A stretch of DNA of 64,000 nt, taken from Vreelandella malpeensis (GTDB lineage Bacteria; Pseudomonadota; Gammaproteobacteria; Pseudomonadales; Halomonadaceae). The stretch spans positions 1 to 64,000 of the forward strand of contig NZ_WHVL01000004.1 of NCBI RefSeq assembly GCF_020622355.1, given 5' to 3'. Both the position numbers and the translations under genes were made by a program. The first letter of the stretch is position 1. Each line of letters opens with the position of its first letter. Of the stretch, positions 55,995 through 64,000 are shown piece by piece. The notes under the pieces are model-generated. The model was not told the origin of the DNA, searched no databases, and saw only the letters and a program-made list of their open reading frames with translations.

Positions 55995-57463
55995 TCGAAG
56001 TCCTGAGCGGCTTTGTGCCTGCCATCATGCCGGACAGCCTGTTCGCCATGCTGATCGGCACCGCAGCCGGTATCGTGGTCGGGGCCATCCCGGGGCTGAC
56101 CGCCACACTGGCCATGGCACTTTTATTACCCTTTACCTACACCATGGATCCGCTGACCTCGCTGGGCATGATGGCGGGTATCTATAACGGTTCCATGTAT
56201 GGCGGTGCTATTCCAGCGATATTGATGCGTATTCCGGGTACGCCTTCCGCCGTAGCCACGGTGTTCGATGGCAATGCTCTGGCAATGAATGGACGTGCAA
56301 AATTCGCTTTGCATGTCGCGTTGTTTTCATCCGCGGCAGGCTCTGCCATCAGCGCCGTGGCGCTCATGGTGCTCGCTCCTCCCTTGGTCGGGTTGGCGCT
56401 GAAGTTTGGCCCAGTGGAATACTTCTGGATCGCTATCTTCGGTTTGACCAGCGTGTCGCTACTGCTGTCGGACGCCCCTGCCAAAGGGCTGACGTCGGCG
56501 GTGCTCGGTATCGGTATCGGCTTGGTGGGCATGGATATGATCAGTGGTGCCGGGCGAATGACCTTCGGTGTCAGGCATCTCTATGACGGTGTCAATATTG
56601 CCGTATTGCTTACCGGCCTGTTCGCCATTCCCCCGGCGCTGGCGATGCTGGATACCGGTGCGCGAGCCAAGACCAATGTGACGGTCTCGGGAATCGGCAT
56701 CAAGATGGCGGATATCTACCGGTTGCTCAAGACCTGGGTCAGGGCCGGTACCATCGGTGTCGTGGTGGGTATCATGCCCGGCGCAGGCGGCAATTTAGCC
56801 GGTATTCTCAGCTATGCCGAAGAGAAACGGGCAGCGAAAGATGCCAGCCAGTTCGGCAAAGGAGATCCACGCGGGGTCGCGGCTTCGGAATGTGGTAACA
56901 ACGCAGATAACTCCTCCTCGCTCATTCCCACGCTGGCACTGGGGGTTCCGGGCAACTCCGTGGCGGCGCTGATGATGGGGGCCATGTTGATCCAAGGGCT
57001 CAACCCCGGGCCTGCGCTTTTCTCCCAGCATGGCGATGTGGTCTATGGCTTCATGTGGCAGATGCTGCTCACGGCTTTCATCATGCTGGGGCTTGGTTAC
57101 ATCGGCGCTGGATATTTCGCTCGTATGCTGCGTCTGCCGACCGGGCTTTTGGCCCCGATGATTCTGGTGGTGTGCTCCATTGGTACTTACATCGCCTCCA
57201 ATAGCATCGCCGATGTGTGGATCATGCTGCTGGTCGGCATCATGGCTTTCTTTCTTTCTCGCTCCGGTTACCCGATCGCTCCCATCGTGCTGGGCGCCAT
57301 TCTTGGGCCGATGGCGGAGTCCAGCTTCCGCCAGAGCATGCTCATCGGTCGTGGAGACCCCATGATTCTAGCCTCCTCGACGATCTCTCTAATCCTGATA
57401 GCTCTGATTGTTCTCGTGCTGCTGTTTCCGCTTTTCCGTTTATGGCGCCAATCGCGTGGCTGA
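55991..57463 (+). CDS. tctA: Tripartite tricarboxylate transporter large permease (TctA family)
   Basis: 490 residues, about 11-12 membrane segments. Duplicated TctA signature: AGIVVGAIPGLTATLAMALLLPFTY with MAGIYNGSMYGGAIPAILMRIPGTPSA in the first half, and GVVVGIMPGAGGNLAGILSYAEEKR with ALGVPGNSVAALMMGAMLIQGLNPGP in the second (cited in part). It is the cation-coupled channel of the system. Upstream in-frame codons lie inside tctB and are rejected. Confidence 0.94.
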   Translation: MIEVLSGFVPAIMPDSLFAMLIGTAAGIVVGAIPGLTATLAMALLLPFTYTMDPLTSLGMMAGIYNGSMYGGAIPAILMRIPGTPSAVATVFDGNALAMNGRAKFALHVALFSSAAGSAISAVALMVLAPPLVGLALKFGPVEYFWIAIFGLTSVSLLLSDAPAKGLTSAVLGIGIGLVGMDMISGAGRMTFGVRHLYDGVNIAVLLTGLFAIPPALAMLDTGARAKTNVTVSGIGIKMADIYRLLKTWVRAGTIGVVVGIMPGAGGNLAGILSYAEEKRAAKDASQFGKGDPRGVAASECGNNADNSSSLIPTLALGVPGNSVAALMMGAMLIQGLNPGPALFSQHGDVVYGFMWQMLLTAFIMLGLGYIGAGYFARMLRLPTGLLAPMILVVCSIGTYIASNSIADVWIMLLVGIMAFFLSRSGYPIAPIVLGAILGPMAESSFRQSMLIGRGDPMILASSTISLILIALIVLVLLFPLFRLWRQSRG

Positions 57464-57510
57464 GTCGATCAGCAGGCCATTCAATCCAGTATAGGTAAGG
57501 TGATAATTCA

Positions 57511-58944
57511 ATGAATTCACAGATGGGCTCTGAATTAATCAGTACGAACCCCGCCACTGGCGAGGAAGTCGGTCGTGTCATCGTGACCACGCCTGAGGGG
57601 CTGGATGCGGTCGTCGATCGAGCTTGGCAAGCGTTTCATCACTCAGGATGGAAAAACCTCATGCCCCACCAGCGGGCAGACGTATTGCGTCGCATTGCAG
57701 ATCGTCTCCAGGAAAAGAAAGCGTATTTGGCAAGCCTGCAAATGCAGGATAACGGCAAGCCGCTGTCCGAGTGTCGCGGAATGGTGGATTACGCTGTCGG
57801 CGCTTTTCGCTACTACGCCTCTGCCTGTGAAACGCTGGAAACGGAGGTGACTCCCCCTCGCGGACAATACGTTTCCATGACCGTGCTGGAACCCTATGGC
57901 GTCGTGGCGGCGATCACGCCCTGGAACTCACCGATCATGAACGACGCTACCAAGGTAGCGCCAGCACTGGCTGCCGGAAATGCAGTGATTCTCAAGCCAT
58001 CGGAGGACGCCCCCTTGTTGGCGCCGGAACTTGAGCGTATCGCGCTGGAAGCAGGATTACCCGAGGGGCTGCTGCAAGTGGTTCAAGGGCAGGGGCGTGA
58101 CATAGGGTCGGCGCTGGTCGGCCACGAGGGTGTTCGCATGATTTCCTTTACCGGAGGTACCACCACCGGGCGGGCGATTGGTCGCGTAGCGGCCGACCGG
58201 GTAGTGCCGGCGGCGCTGGAGTTAGGCGGGAAATCGCCGCATATCGTGTTTGATGACGCCGACCTGTCCCTGGCGGTGCCTGCCGTGTTGGCGGGAATAT
58301 TCGGTTCGGCGGGTCAATCCTGTGTCGCCGGGTCTCGAGTATTTATCCATCGAAGCATTTATCAGTCGGTGCTGGATCAACTGGTGGAGCGAACGCGACA
58401 GATCAGGATTGCTGCACCGGATGCCGAGGGGATCGAAATGGGGCCGCTGGCCAGCTTCCAGCATCGCGAGCGAGTTGAGCAGTTTGTCGAGCGTGCCCGG
58501 GAGGAGGGTGGACGAATTCTATGCGGCGGCGCCAGGCCGACCGGTGCTGAATTCGAGCAGGGCGCTTACTACCTGCCCACCATCATCGATGGTCTTGGTA
58601 TCGATGCGGTCTCCTGTCAGGAAGAAGCCTTTGGTCCGGTGCTGGTGGCGTTGCCCTTCGATGATGAGGCGTCGTTGATAGAGGCTGCCAACGGCACCGC
58701 ATTTGGACTCGCCTGTGGCATGTGGACCGAAAGTTTCAAACGCGCGTGGCGTGTGGCGCGTGCCATCGATGCCGGCTCCATGTGGATCAATACCTACAAG
58801 CAATCCGTGACCAGCACCCCCTTCGGCGGTTTCAAGTATAGCGGGATCGGGCGCGAGAAAGGGTTGGAAGGTCTCAAGCTATATGGGCAGGTGAAAAGTC
58901 TGTTCTTCGGTCTTCAGGAACACCCGTTCCCAATTTCCAAGTAA
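57511..58944 (+). CDS. Aldehyde dehydrogenase (NAD(P)-dependent, ALDH superfamily)
   Basis: 477 residues. Complete catalytic set: Asn139 in TPWNSP, Glu237 in LELGGKSP, Cys271 in GQSCVAGS, and FGPVL, plus KPSEDAP for cofactor binding. It oxidises an aldehyde or semialdehyde to the acid. It begins 47 bp after tctA in the same direction and is followed by a beta-hydroxyacid dehydrogenase, so it probably acts on an intermediate of the imported acid's breakdown. Substrate cannot be read from sequence. Confidence 0.92.
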   Translation: MNSQMGSELISTNPATGEEVGRVIVTTPEGLDAVVDRAWQAFHHSGWKNLMPHQRADVLRRIADRLQEKKAYLASLQMQDNGKPLSECRGMVDYAVGAFRYYASACETLETEVTPPRGQYVSMTVLEPYGVVAAITPWNSPIMNDATKVAPALAAGNAVILKPSEDAPLLAPELERIALEAGLPEGLLQVVQGQGRDIGSALVGHEGVRMISFTGGTTTGRAIGRVAADRVVPAALELGGKSPHIVFDDADLSLAVPAVLAGIFGSAGQSCVAGSRVFIHRSIYQSVLDQLVERTRQIRIAAPDAEGIEMGPLASFQHRERVEQFVERAREEGGRILCGGARPTGAEFEQGAYYLPTIIDGLGIDAVSCQEEAFGPVLVALPFDDEASLIEAANGTAFGLACGMWTESFKRAWRVARAIDAGSMWINTYKQSVTSTPFGGFKYSGIGREKGLEGLKLYGQVKSLFFGLQEHPFPISK

Positions 58945-59016
58945 GGCAGTGGCATCGCCGTGCTCCTCGATGGCCACTGCACTCGAGGCAAACAAACATT
59001 CAAAACAGAGGTGGGA

Positions 59017-59910
59017 ATGGATAAGCGCAAAGTAGCCGTTTACGGGCTGGGTAATATGGGATATCTGGTCGCCGAGCGGGTTGCCCATCATTTTCAGGTC
59101 AGTGTTTTCGATCTCGACGAGAACGCCGTGGCCAAAGCCGCTGATGAGTTCGGCGCAACGGCGATCAGGGAGCCCGCCCAAGTCGCCGAGGTCGCGTTTG
59201 TGGTGTTGTGTCTGCCCACACCGGCCATATCGCTCACGGTATTGAACGACATCGCGCCGCACCTTCAACGCGATACGATCATTATCGAAACCAGTACCGT
59301 CAACCCCTACGACATGGAACAGAGCGCCCGAGTACTGAAACCCCATGGGCTCGCTATTATCGATGCCTCGATCCTGGCCGGGGTGAGTCAGATGGCGGCC
59401 GGCACGGCTAGTCTGTTGCTGGGAGGAAGTAAGGAGAGTATCGAAACTGCCCAGGCGGTTCTGGATAGCATCGCAGAAAAACAGATCTACTTTGGTGAGC
59501 TCGGCACGGGTGCGGCGGCTAAAGTCATCAACAATGCCGTGGCGCATGCGGTGATGGTCGTGGTGGCCGAAGCGGGGTCCATGGCGACCGCCGCAGGCGT
59601 CGATATAGAGAAGTTGATTGGCTTGCTCTCGGACAAGCAAATGGGATTGCATCGTCCATTGACTTATCGGTATGCCGATCGTGTGGTCAACGGAGATTAC
59701 GATGGCGGCATGCCGTTGATGGCAGCACGTAAAGACTCCCAGCTGGCGGTTCATCTCGCCCAGTCTCAGGGGGTTCCACTGTTTGCGATACAGTCATGTC
59801 ATACGGTGTACGAGCTAGGCGTCGCACAAGGCTACGGGCGTGAAGATTACGCGGCGATTGCCAAACTCTGGAACGATTGGGGCATGCCCGCGGTGCCTTC
59901 CAGCAGCTAA
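59017..59910 (+). CDS. NAD(P)-dependent beta-hydroxyacid dehydrogenase (3-hydroxyisobutyrate dehydrogenase family)
   Basis: 297 residues from ATG 59017 (GAGGTGG upstream). Rossmann GLGNMG at the N-terminus; substrate-binding DASILAGVSQMAAGTASLLLGG in part; catalytic Lys169 in GAAAKVINNAV; and a conserved C-terminal ARKDSQLAV block. Relatives reduce or oxidise 3-hydroxyisobutyrate, tartronate semialdehyde, D-glycerate or threonate. Last gene of the carboxylate unit. With the aldehyde dehydrogenase it could run hydroxyacid to semialdehyde to acid. Confidence 0.9.
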   Translation: MDKRKVAVYGLGNMGYLVAERVAHHFQVSVFDLDENAVAKAADEFGATAIREPAQVAEVAFVVLCLPTPAISLTVLNDIAPHLQRDTIIIETSTVNPYDMEQSARVLKPHGLAIIDASILAGVSQMAAGTASLLLGGSKESIETAQAVLDSIAEKQIYFGELGTGAAAKVINNAVAHAVMVVVAEAGSMATAAGVDIEKLIGLLSDKQMGLHRPLTYRYADRVVNGDYDGGMPLMAARKDSQLAVHLAQSQGVPLFAIQSCHTVYELGVAQGYGREDYAAIAKLWNDWGMPAVPSSS

Positions 59911-60014
59911 TTCAGAGAAATGGTGGGGCGCCGAAATGCTATCGGCAGCCCCTGAATGAGTACTGTCCCACCTTTGAAGCTCTTTGCGATGTCAGTGGTC
60001 GCTCCCTTCTTCTG

Positions 60015-60072
60015 CATGACGCTGTGGCCTTTTGAAGCCAGCCGGGGGCTGGCATTTCATGCCAGCGTCATG
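60015..60072. other. Nested inverted repeats before tex
   Basis: Outer arms CATGACGCTG-T-GGC (60015-60028) and GCCAGCGTCATG (60061-60072) enclose an inner perfect stem GCCAGCC / GGCTGGC (60037-60053, loop GGG). The right outer arm could instead pair with the inner stem, so alternative folds exist. It lies 53 bp before the tex start. Confidence 0.7.
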
Positions 60073-60124
60073 GCTTTGTGGTACCGTGTCGGCATTTAAA
60101 AGCCGGTATGAGTTTGTGGCACCT

Positions 60125-62476
60125 ATGGATGTAAACGCACGGATTGTTTCGCGTCTGGCCGAAGAGCTGGGCGTAAAGGCGCAGCAGGTCAGCGCCACGG
60201 TTGCACTGCTGGACGAAGGCGCCACCGTGCCCTTCATCGCCCGCTACCGCAAGGAGGTGACCGGGGCGCTGGACGACAGCCAGCTTCGAAACCTCGACGA
60301 GCGGCTTCGCTACCTGCGCGAGCTCGAAGAGCGTCGGACCGCGGTGATCAGCGCCATCGACGAGCAGGGCAAGCTCGACGACCCGCTCAAGGCGCGTATC
60401 GACGCCGCCGACACCAAGCAGCGCCTGGAAGACCTTTACCTGCCGTTCAAGAAAAAGCGTCGCACCAAGGCTCAGATCGCGCGCGAAGCGGGGCTCGAAC
60501 CCTTGGCAGATGCGCTGCTGGCCGACCCGACCCTCGACCCGGAAGCCGAAGCACAGGGTTATCTGCGCGCCGCCGAGGGCGATACGCCCGCCATCGAGGA
60601 TGCAAAAGCCGCACTCGACGGCGCCAAGCAGATCCTCATGGAGCGCTTCGCCGAGGACCCGGAGCTGATTGGCCGGCTGCGCGAGCGGCTGTGGGAGGAG
60701 GGCGAACTCAGCGCCCGCATGCTCGATGGCAAGGAACGCGATGGCGCCAAATTCTCCGATTACTTCGAACACGATGAAAAACTCGCCAAGGTGCCTTCCC
60801 ACCGGGCGCTGGCGATGTTCCGCGGGCGCAATGAAGGCGTGCTGAGCCTGGCGATTCGCCTGCCCGGGGAAGACGAGGCGCCGGTGCACCCGGCCCAGGC
60901 CGCCATCGCCCAACAGGTCGGCATTCGCGACGAAGGGCGCGCGGCGGATAAATGGCTGATGGAAGTGGTGCGCTGGACCTGGCGGGTGAAGCTTTATACG
61001 GCACTCGAGACCGAACTTCTTGGCCGGCTGCGTGAGCAGGCGGAGCAGACCGCCATCGACGTCTTCGCCGCCAACCTTAAGGATCTGCTGCTGGCCGCGC
61101 CAGCGGGGCAGAAGGTGACGCTGGCGCTCGACCCGGGGCTGCGCACCGGCTGCAAGGTGGCGGTGGTGGACGCCACGGGTCAGTTCGTCGACCAGGCAAC
61201 CATCTATCCCCACGCGCCGCAAAACCGCTGGGACGAGTCGCTTTCCGAACTCACGAAACTGATCAAACGTCATAATGTCGAGCTGATCGCCGTGGGCAAT
61301 GGCACCGCCAGCCGCGAAACCGACAAGCTCGCAGGCGAGCTGGTGAAAGCGCTGGCCCCGAACCAACCTTTGAGCAAGGTGATGGTGTCCGAGGCGGGCG
61401 CCTCGGTCTACTCGGCCTCCGAGTACGCCTCGAAGGAGCTGCCGGACCTCGATGTCACCATTCGCGGCGCGGTCTCGATCGCCCGGCGCCTGCAGGACCC
61501 GCTCGCGGAGCTGGTCAAGATCGAGCCCAAGTCGATCGGCGTGGGTCAGTACCAGCACGACGTTTCCCAGCTCCAGCTCTCCAGGAGCCTCGAGGCGGTG
61601 ATCGAGGACTGCGTGAACGCGGTCGGGGTCGATCTGAATACCGCCTCCAGCGCGCTGCTTTCCCGAGTGGCGGGGCTTTCCGCGGTGATTGCCGAGAATA
61701 TTGTCGCCCAGCGCAACCAGCAGGGCGCCTTCAAGAGCCGCAAGGCGCTTCTCGAGGTCAGCCGGCTGGGGCCGAAGACCTTCGAGCAGTGCGCCGGTTT
61801 CTTGCGCATCCAGGACGCCGAGAATCCGCTGGATGGCAGCGGCGTTCACCCGGAGGCGTACAGCCTGGTCGAGCGTATCGCCCAGCAGAGCGGGCGCGAG
61901 GTGAAAAGCTTGATCGGGGACCGCCAGGCGCTCAAGGCGCTTGACCCTGCGGATTTCGCCGACGAGCGCTTCGGCGTGCCGACGGTCAGCGACATCTTCA
62001 AGGAACTGGACAAGCCCGGCCGAGACCCGCGCCCGGAGTTCAAGGCGGCGGAGTTTCGCGAAGGTGTCGAGAAGCTCACCGACCTCGAGCTCGGCATGGT
62101 GCTGCAAGGCACCGTCACTAACGTCACCCACTTCGGTGCGTTCGTGGATATCGGCGTGCATCAGGATGGCTTGGTGCATATCTCGGCGCTTTCCGAGAAG
62201 TACGTCGAGGACCCGAGAACCGTGGTCAAGGCTGGGGACATCGTCACCGTGAAGGTGATGAGCGTGGATATCCCGCGCAAGCGGGTAGGGCTCTCCATGC
62301 GGCTTTCTGATGAGATCGAAAGCGACAGGGGGCAGAAGGCGTCGAGCGCCCAAGGGGACGGCCGCAAGGCCCCGCGCGCCCAGAAAAACGGTCGCAGCGG
62401 CCGCGAACGGCCCGCCCAGGAGGGTGGAATGGGGGCGCTTGGCGCGGCACTGTTGAAAGCCAAGCAGGGCAAATAG
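60125..62476 (+). CDS. tex: Tex-family RNA-binding transcription accessory protein
   Basis: 783 residues, normal for Tex. N-terminal helical domain ([20 protein letters not shown] in part, [11 protein letters not shown]), YqgF-like RNase H fold (about 330-460: [16 protein letters not shown]), two helix-hairpin-helix segments (about 500-560), and a C-terminal S1 domain (about 650-725: [26 protein letters not shown] in part). A basic disordered tail follows. Tex binds nucleic acid and affects transcription and virulence genes in several species. ATG 60125 is used; the upstream frame to 60032 runs through the inverted repeats. Confidence 0.95.
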   Translation: MDVNARIVSRLAEELGVKAQQVSATVALLDEGATVPFIARYRKEVTGALDDSQLRNLDERLRYLRELEERRTAVISAIDEQGKLDDPLKARIDAADTKQRLEDLYLPFKKKRRTKAQIAREAGLEPLADALLADPTLDPEAEAQGYLRAAEGDTPAIEDAKAALDGAKQILMERFAEDPELIGRLRERLWEEGELSARMLDGKERDGAKFSDYFEHDEKLAKVPSHRALAMFRGRNEGVLSLAIRLPGEDEAPVHPAQAAIAQQVGIRDEGRAADKWLMEVVRWTWRVKLYTALETELLGRLREQAEQTAIDVFAANLKDLLLAAPAGQKVTLALDPGLRTGCKVAVVDATGQFVDQATIYPHAPQNRWDESLSELTKLIKRHNVELIAVGNGTASRETDKLAGELVKALAPNQPLSKVMVSEAGASVYSASEYASKELPDLDVTIRGAVSIARRLQDPLAELVKIEPKSIGVGQYQHDVSQLQLSRSLEAVIEDCVNAVGVDLNTASSALLSRVAGLSAVIAENIVAQRNQQGAFKSRKALLEVSRLGPKTFEQCAGFLRIQDAENPLDGSGVHPEAYSLVERIAQQSGREVKSLIGDRQALKALDPADFADERFGVPTVSDIFKELDKPGRDPRPEFKAAEFREGVEKLTDLELGMVLQGTVTNVTHFGAFVDIGVHQDGLVHISALSEKYVEDPRTVVKAGDIVTVKVMSVDIPRKRVGLSMRLSDEIESDRGQKASSAQGDGRKAPRAQKNGRSGRERPAQEGGMGALGAALLKAKQGK

Positions 62477-62562
62477 TCGCGCGCCTTGAAGTTTGAGCGT
62501 ATAGCGCCATATTCTTAGCCCTTCAAGGGCTGGCCGAATGGCGGTACCTGCAGATTTTATCC

Positions 62563-62584
62563 AGGCCTGCACGGCAGGCCTTAT
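62563..62584 (+). terminator. Weak terminator after tex
   Basis: AGGCCTG / CAGGCCT stem (7 bp), loop CACGG, followed by TAT. The T-run is poor. It ends 18 bp before the gshA start, so it may instead modulate gshA translation. Confidence 0.45.
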
Positions 62585-62602
62585 AGACAAGGAGTGTTCG
62601 TT

Positions 62603-64000
62603 TTGGCTGAGCCTCTCACTGTGCCCGCCTCGCTGACCGCCCAGATCGAGCGCTTGCTGCCAAGTGCCCGGCTGGGCCGGCTGGGGCGCCTGCGGCGTGG
62701 ACTGGAAAAGGAAGGGCTGCGCGTCGATGCGGGCGGCCACATCGCCCAGACGCCGCACCCCGAAACGCTCGGGTCGAAGCTGACCCACCCGCACATCACC
62801 ACCGACTACTCCGAATCACTGCTGGAGTACATCACCCCGGTCTACTCCGAACCGAAGGAGGCGCTGGCGTTTTTGTCGGATCTGCACACCTTCACCTACC
62901 AGCACCTCGATAACGAGTGGATCTGGCCGGGCAGCATGCCCTCCAGGCTCTCGGGCAACGAAAGCGTGCCTATTGCCGACTACGGCACATCCAACGTCGG
63001 CACCATGAAGCACGTCTATCGCAAGGGGCTCGACGTGCGCTACGGGCGCATCATGCAGGCGATCGCCGGCGTGCACTACAACGTCTCGCTGCCGGAAGAC
63101 ATGTGGCACGCGCTGCGCGAGCTGGAAAAAGCCACCAACATCCCGTTCAACGACTACCGTTCGACGCGCTACTTCGGCATGATCCGTCATTTCCGCCGTC
63201 ACAGCTGGCTGCTGCTGTACCTGTTCGGCGCATCCCCCGCCGTGGACAAGAGCTTCCTGCCCGATGGCCAGGTGCCGGAGAAGCTCACGCCGATCGGCGA
63301 CGACACCTTCTATGCCGAGTACGCCACGACCCTGCGCATGTCGGATCTGGGCTACCAGAACAAGGTGCAGGAGCAGCTCAAGATCTGCTTCAACTCGCTG
63401 TCGAACTACGTCAACACGCTGCGCCACGCCATCTCCTCGCCCTGGCCGGGCTACGAGAAGCTGGGCGTGAACGTCGACGGCGACTGGCGCCAGCTCAACG
63501 CCAACATCCTGCAGATCGAGAACGAGTACTACAGCGACATTCGCCCCAAGCGCGTGGCCCGGCACAACGAGACGCCGAGCCAGGCGCTCGAGGCGCGGGG
63601 CGTCGAGTATATCGAGGTGCGCTGCCTGGACTTGAACCCCTTCGACGCCCTCGGCGTGACCGAAGACCAGATGCGCTTCGTCGACGTGTTTCTGCTCTGG
63701 TGTCTGCTCAGCGACAGTCCCTGGATTTCTGATGAGGAGTGCGACCGCCTGGACGACAACCGCCGGCTGGTGGTCGAGCGCGGCCGTGACCCGGCGCTCG
63801 AATTGATGCGCGACGGCGAAGCGATCACGCTACCCGCCTGGGGCGAGCAGATCTTCGCCGAGATGGGCGAAGTCGCCCGGTTGCTCGATGCGGTGGAGGA
63901 GCACGCGCCGCACCAGGCGGCGCTCGATGCACTCGCCCCGCGCCTGCGTGACCCGAGCCTCACGCCCTCGGGCCAGCTGCTGGCTCGTCTCAAGGCGGGC
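62603..64000 (+). CDS. gshA: Glutamate-cysteine ligase (5' part; runs off the right edge)
   Basis: 466 codons are visible and remain open at the window end; the family is about 520 residues. Type 1 GshA features: RLRRGLEKEGLRVD, LTHPHITTDYSESLLEYITP in part, IWPGSMPS, MKHVYRKGLDVRYGR and MQAIAGVHYNVSLP. It makes gamma-glutamylcysteine, the first step of glutathione synthesis. The start is taken as TTG 62603 because AAGGAG ends 8 nt upstream; an in-frame GTG at 62594 overlaps that ribosome site and no ATG is available. The UUG start may limit expression. Confidence 0.94.
   Translation, partial: MAEPLTVPASLTAQIERLLPSARLGRLGRLRRGLEKEGLRVDAGGHIAQTPHPETLGSKLTHPHITTDYSESLLEYITPVYSEPKEALAFLSDLHTFTYQHLDNEWIWPGSMPSRLSGNESVPIADYGTSNVGTMKHVYRKGLDVRYGRIMQAIAGVHYNVSLPEDMWHALRELEKATNIPFNDYRSTRYFGMIRHFRRHSWLLLYLFGASPAVDKSFLPDGQVPEKLTPIGDDTFYAEYATTLRMSDLGYQNKVQEQLKICFNSLSNYVNTLRHAISSPWPGYEKLGVNVDGDWRQLNANILQIENEYYSDIRPKRVARHNETPSQALEARGVEYIEVRCLDLNPFDALGVTEDQMRFVDVFLLWCLLSDSPWISDEECDRLDDNRRLVVERGRDPALELMRDGEAITLPAWGEQIFAEMGEVARLLDAVEEHAPHQAALDALAPRLRDPSLTPSGQLLARLKAG

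Noticed and set aside
60068..62794. 908-codon minus-strand frame opposite tex
   Set aside because: Antisense frame of a well-recognised gene; composition is the mirror of GC-rich codons and no domain is recognisable.
1..64000. CRISPR arrays, tRNA or rRNA genes, insertion sequences, phage genes
   Set aside because: No spaced direct repeats with unique spacers, no cloverleaf sequences, no transposase or integrase motifs were found in any frame.

Overview
The window reads as chromosomal DNA of a moderately halophilic gammaproteobacterium, most likely Halomonas or a close relative (Halomonadaceae). The reasons are the high-GC, GC3-biased coding sequence, the conserved block nudE-yrfG-hslR-hslO-pckA, the nrdR-ribD-ribBA-ribH-nusB-thiL-pgpA operon, an Aer-type receptor beginning MRNNQPVTQRE as in pseudomonads, and genes for a salt-stress solute (glucosylglycerate). 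The genus is inferred, not proven. There are no rRNA or tRNA genes, insertion sequences, prophage genes or CRISPR arrays.

Layout, left half. 1-7.45 kb is the 3' part of a giant type I-secreted adhesin: eight 288-bp near-identical Ig-like repeats, a long non-repetitive middle, RTX nonapeptides and a secretion tail. A small conserved gene (7.56 kb) and the opposing lapG-lapD pair (7.9-10.5 kb) follow; these encode the protease and c-di-GMP receptor that control surface retention of such adhesins. Next come tesA, divergent from the ybbA-ybbP ABC export pair (10.6-14.6 kb), and glyA. 16.3-24.15 kb is a compact polysaccharide locus (wzx-like flippase, WecG/TagA transferase, GT32 transferase, Wzy-like polymerase, initiating sugar-phosphate transferase, galE, O-antigen ligase). 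Its polymerase gene is visibly AT-rich, which suggests horizontal exchange. A second GT32-like gene, two FlgO-like lipoprotein genes and a MotB/OmpA-like gene follow (24.2-27.55 kb).

Middle. The intergenic stretch 27.55-28.04 kb holds a 13-bp tandem array, a strong candidate for an unannotated ~99-nt small RNA on the minus strand, and a 17-bp tandem duplication. mpgP-gpgS (28.0-30.2 kb) should make glucosylglycerate, and a GH13_18 sugar phosphorylase at 32.9-34.7 kb is well placed to break it down. A Cache-type chemoreceptor and a DsbG-like protein lie between them. 34.9-40.4 kb is the nrdR/riboflavin/nusB/thiL/pgpA operon. A DUF945 protein, lon (with a sigma32-like promoter) and an aer-like receptor (with a sigma28-like promoter) come next, then ilvD.

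Right half. nudE(-), yrfG, hslR, hslO and pckA keep their E. coli-like order; a HexR-like palindrome lies upstream of pckA. A separate, more AT-rich insert at 53.4-59.9 kb encodes a GntR/FCD regulator, a tripartite tricarboxylate transporter (tctC-tctB-tctA), an aldehyde dehydrogenase and a 3-hydroxyisobutyrate-dehydrogenase-type reductase. This looks like an inducible carboxylate uptake and catabolism unit with a 30-bp palindrome in its control region. tex and the 5' part of gshA close the window.

The best leads for undescribed biology are the small RNA at 27.63-27.73 kb, the assembled glucosylglycerate cycle, the FlgO/MotB-like envelope genes without MotA, and the palindrome-controlled carboxylate operon.
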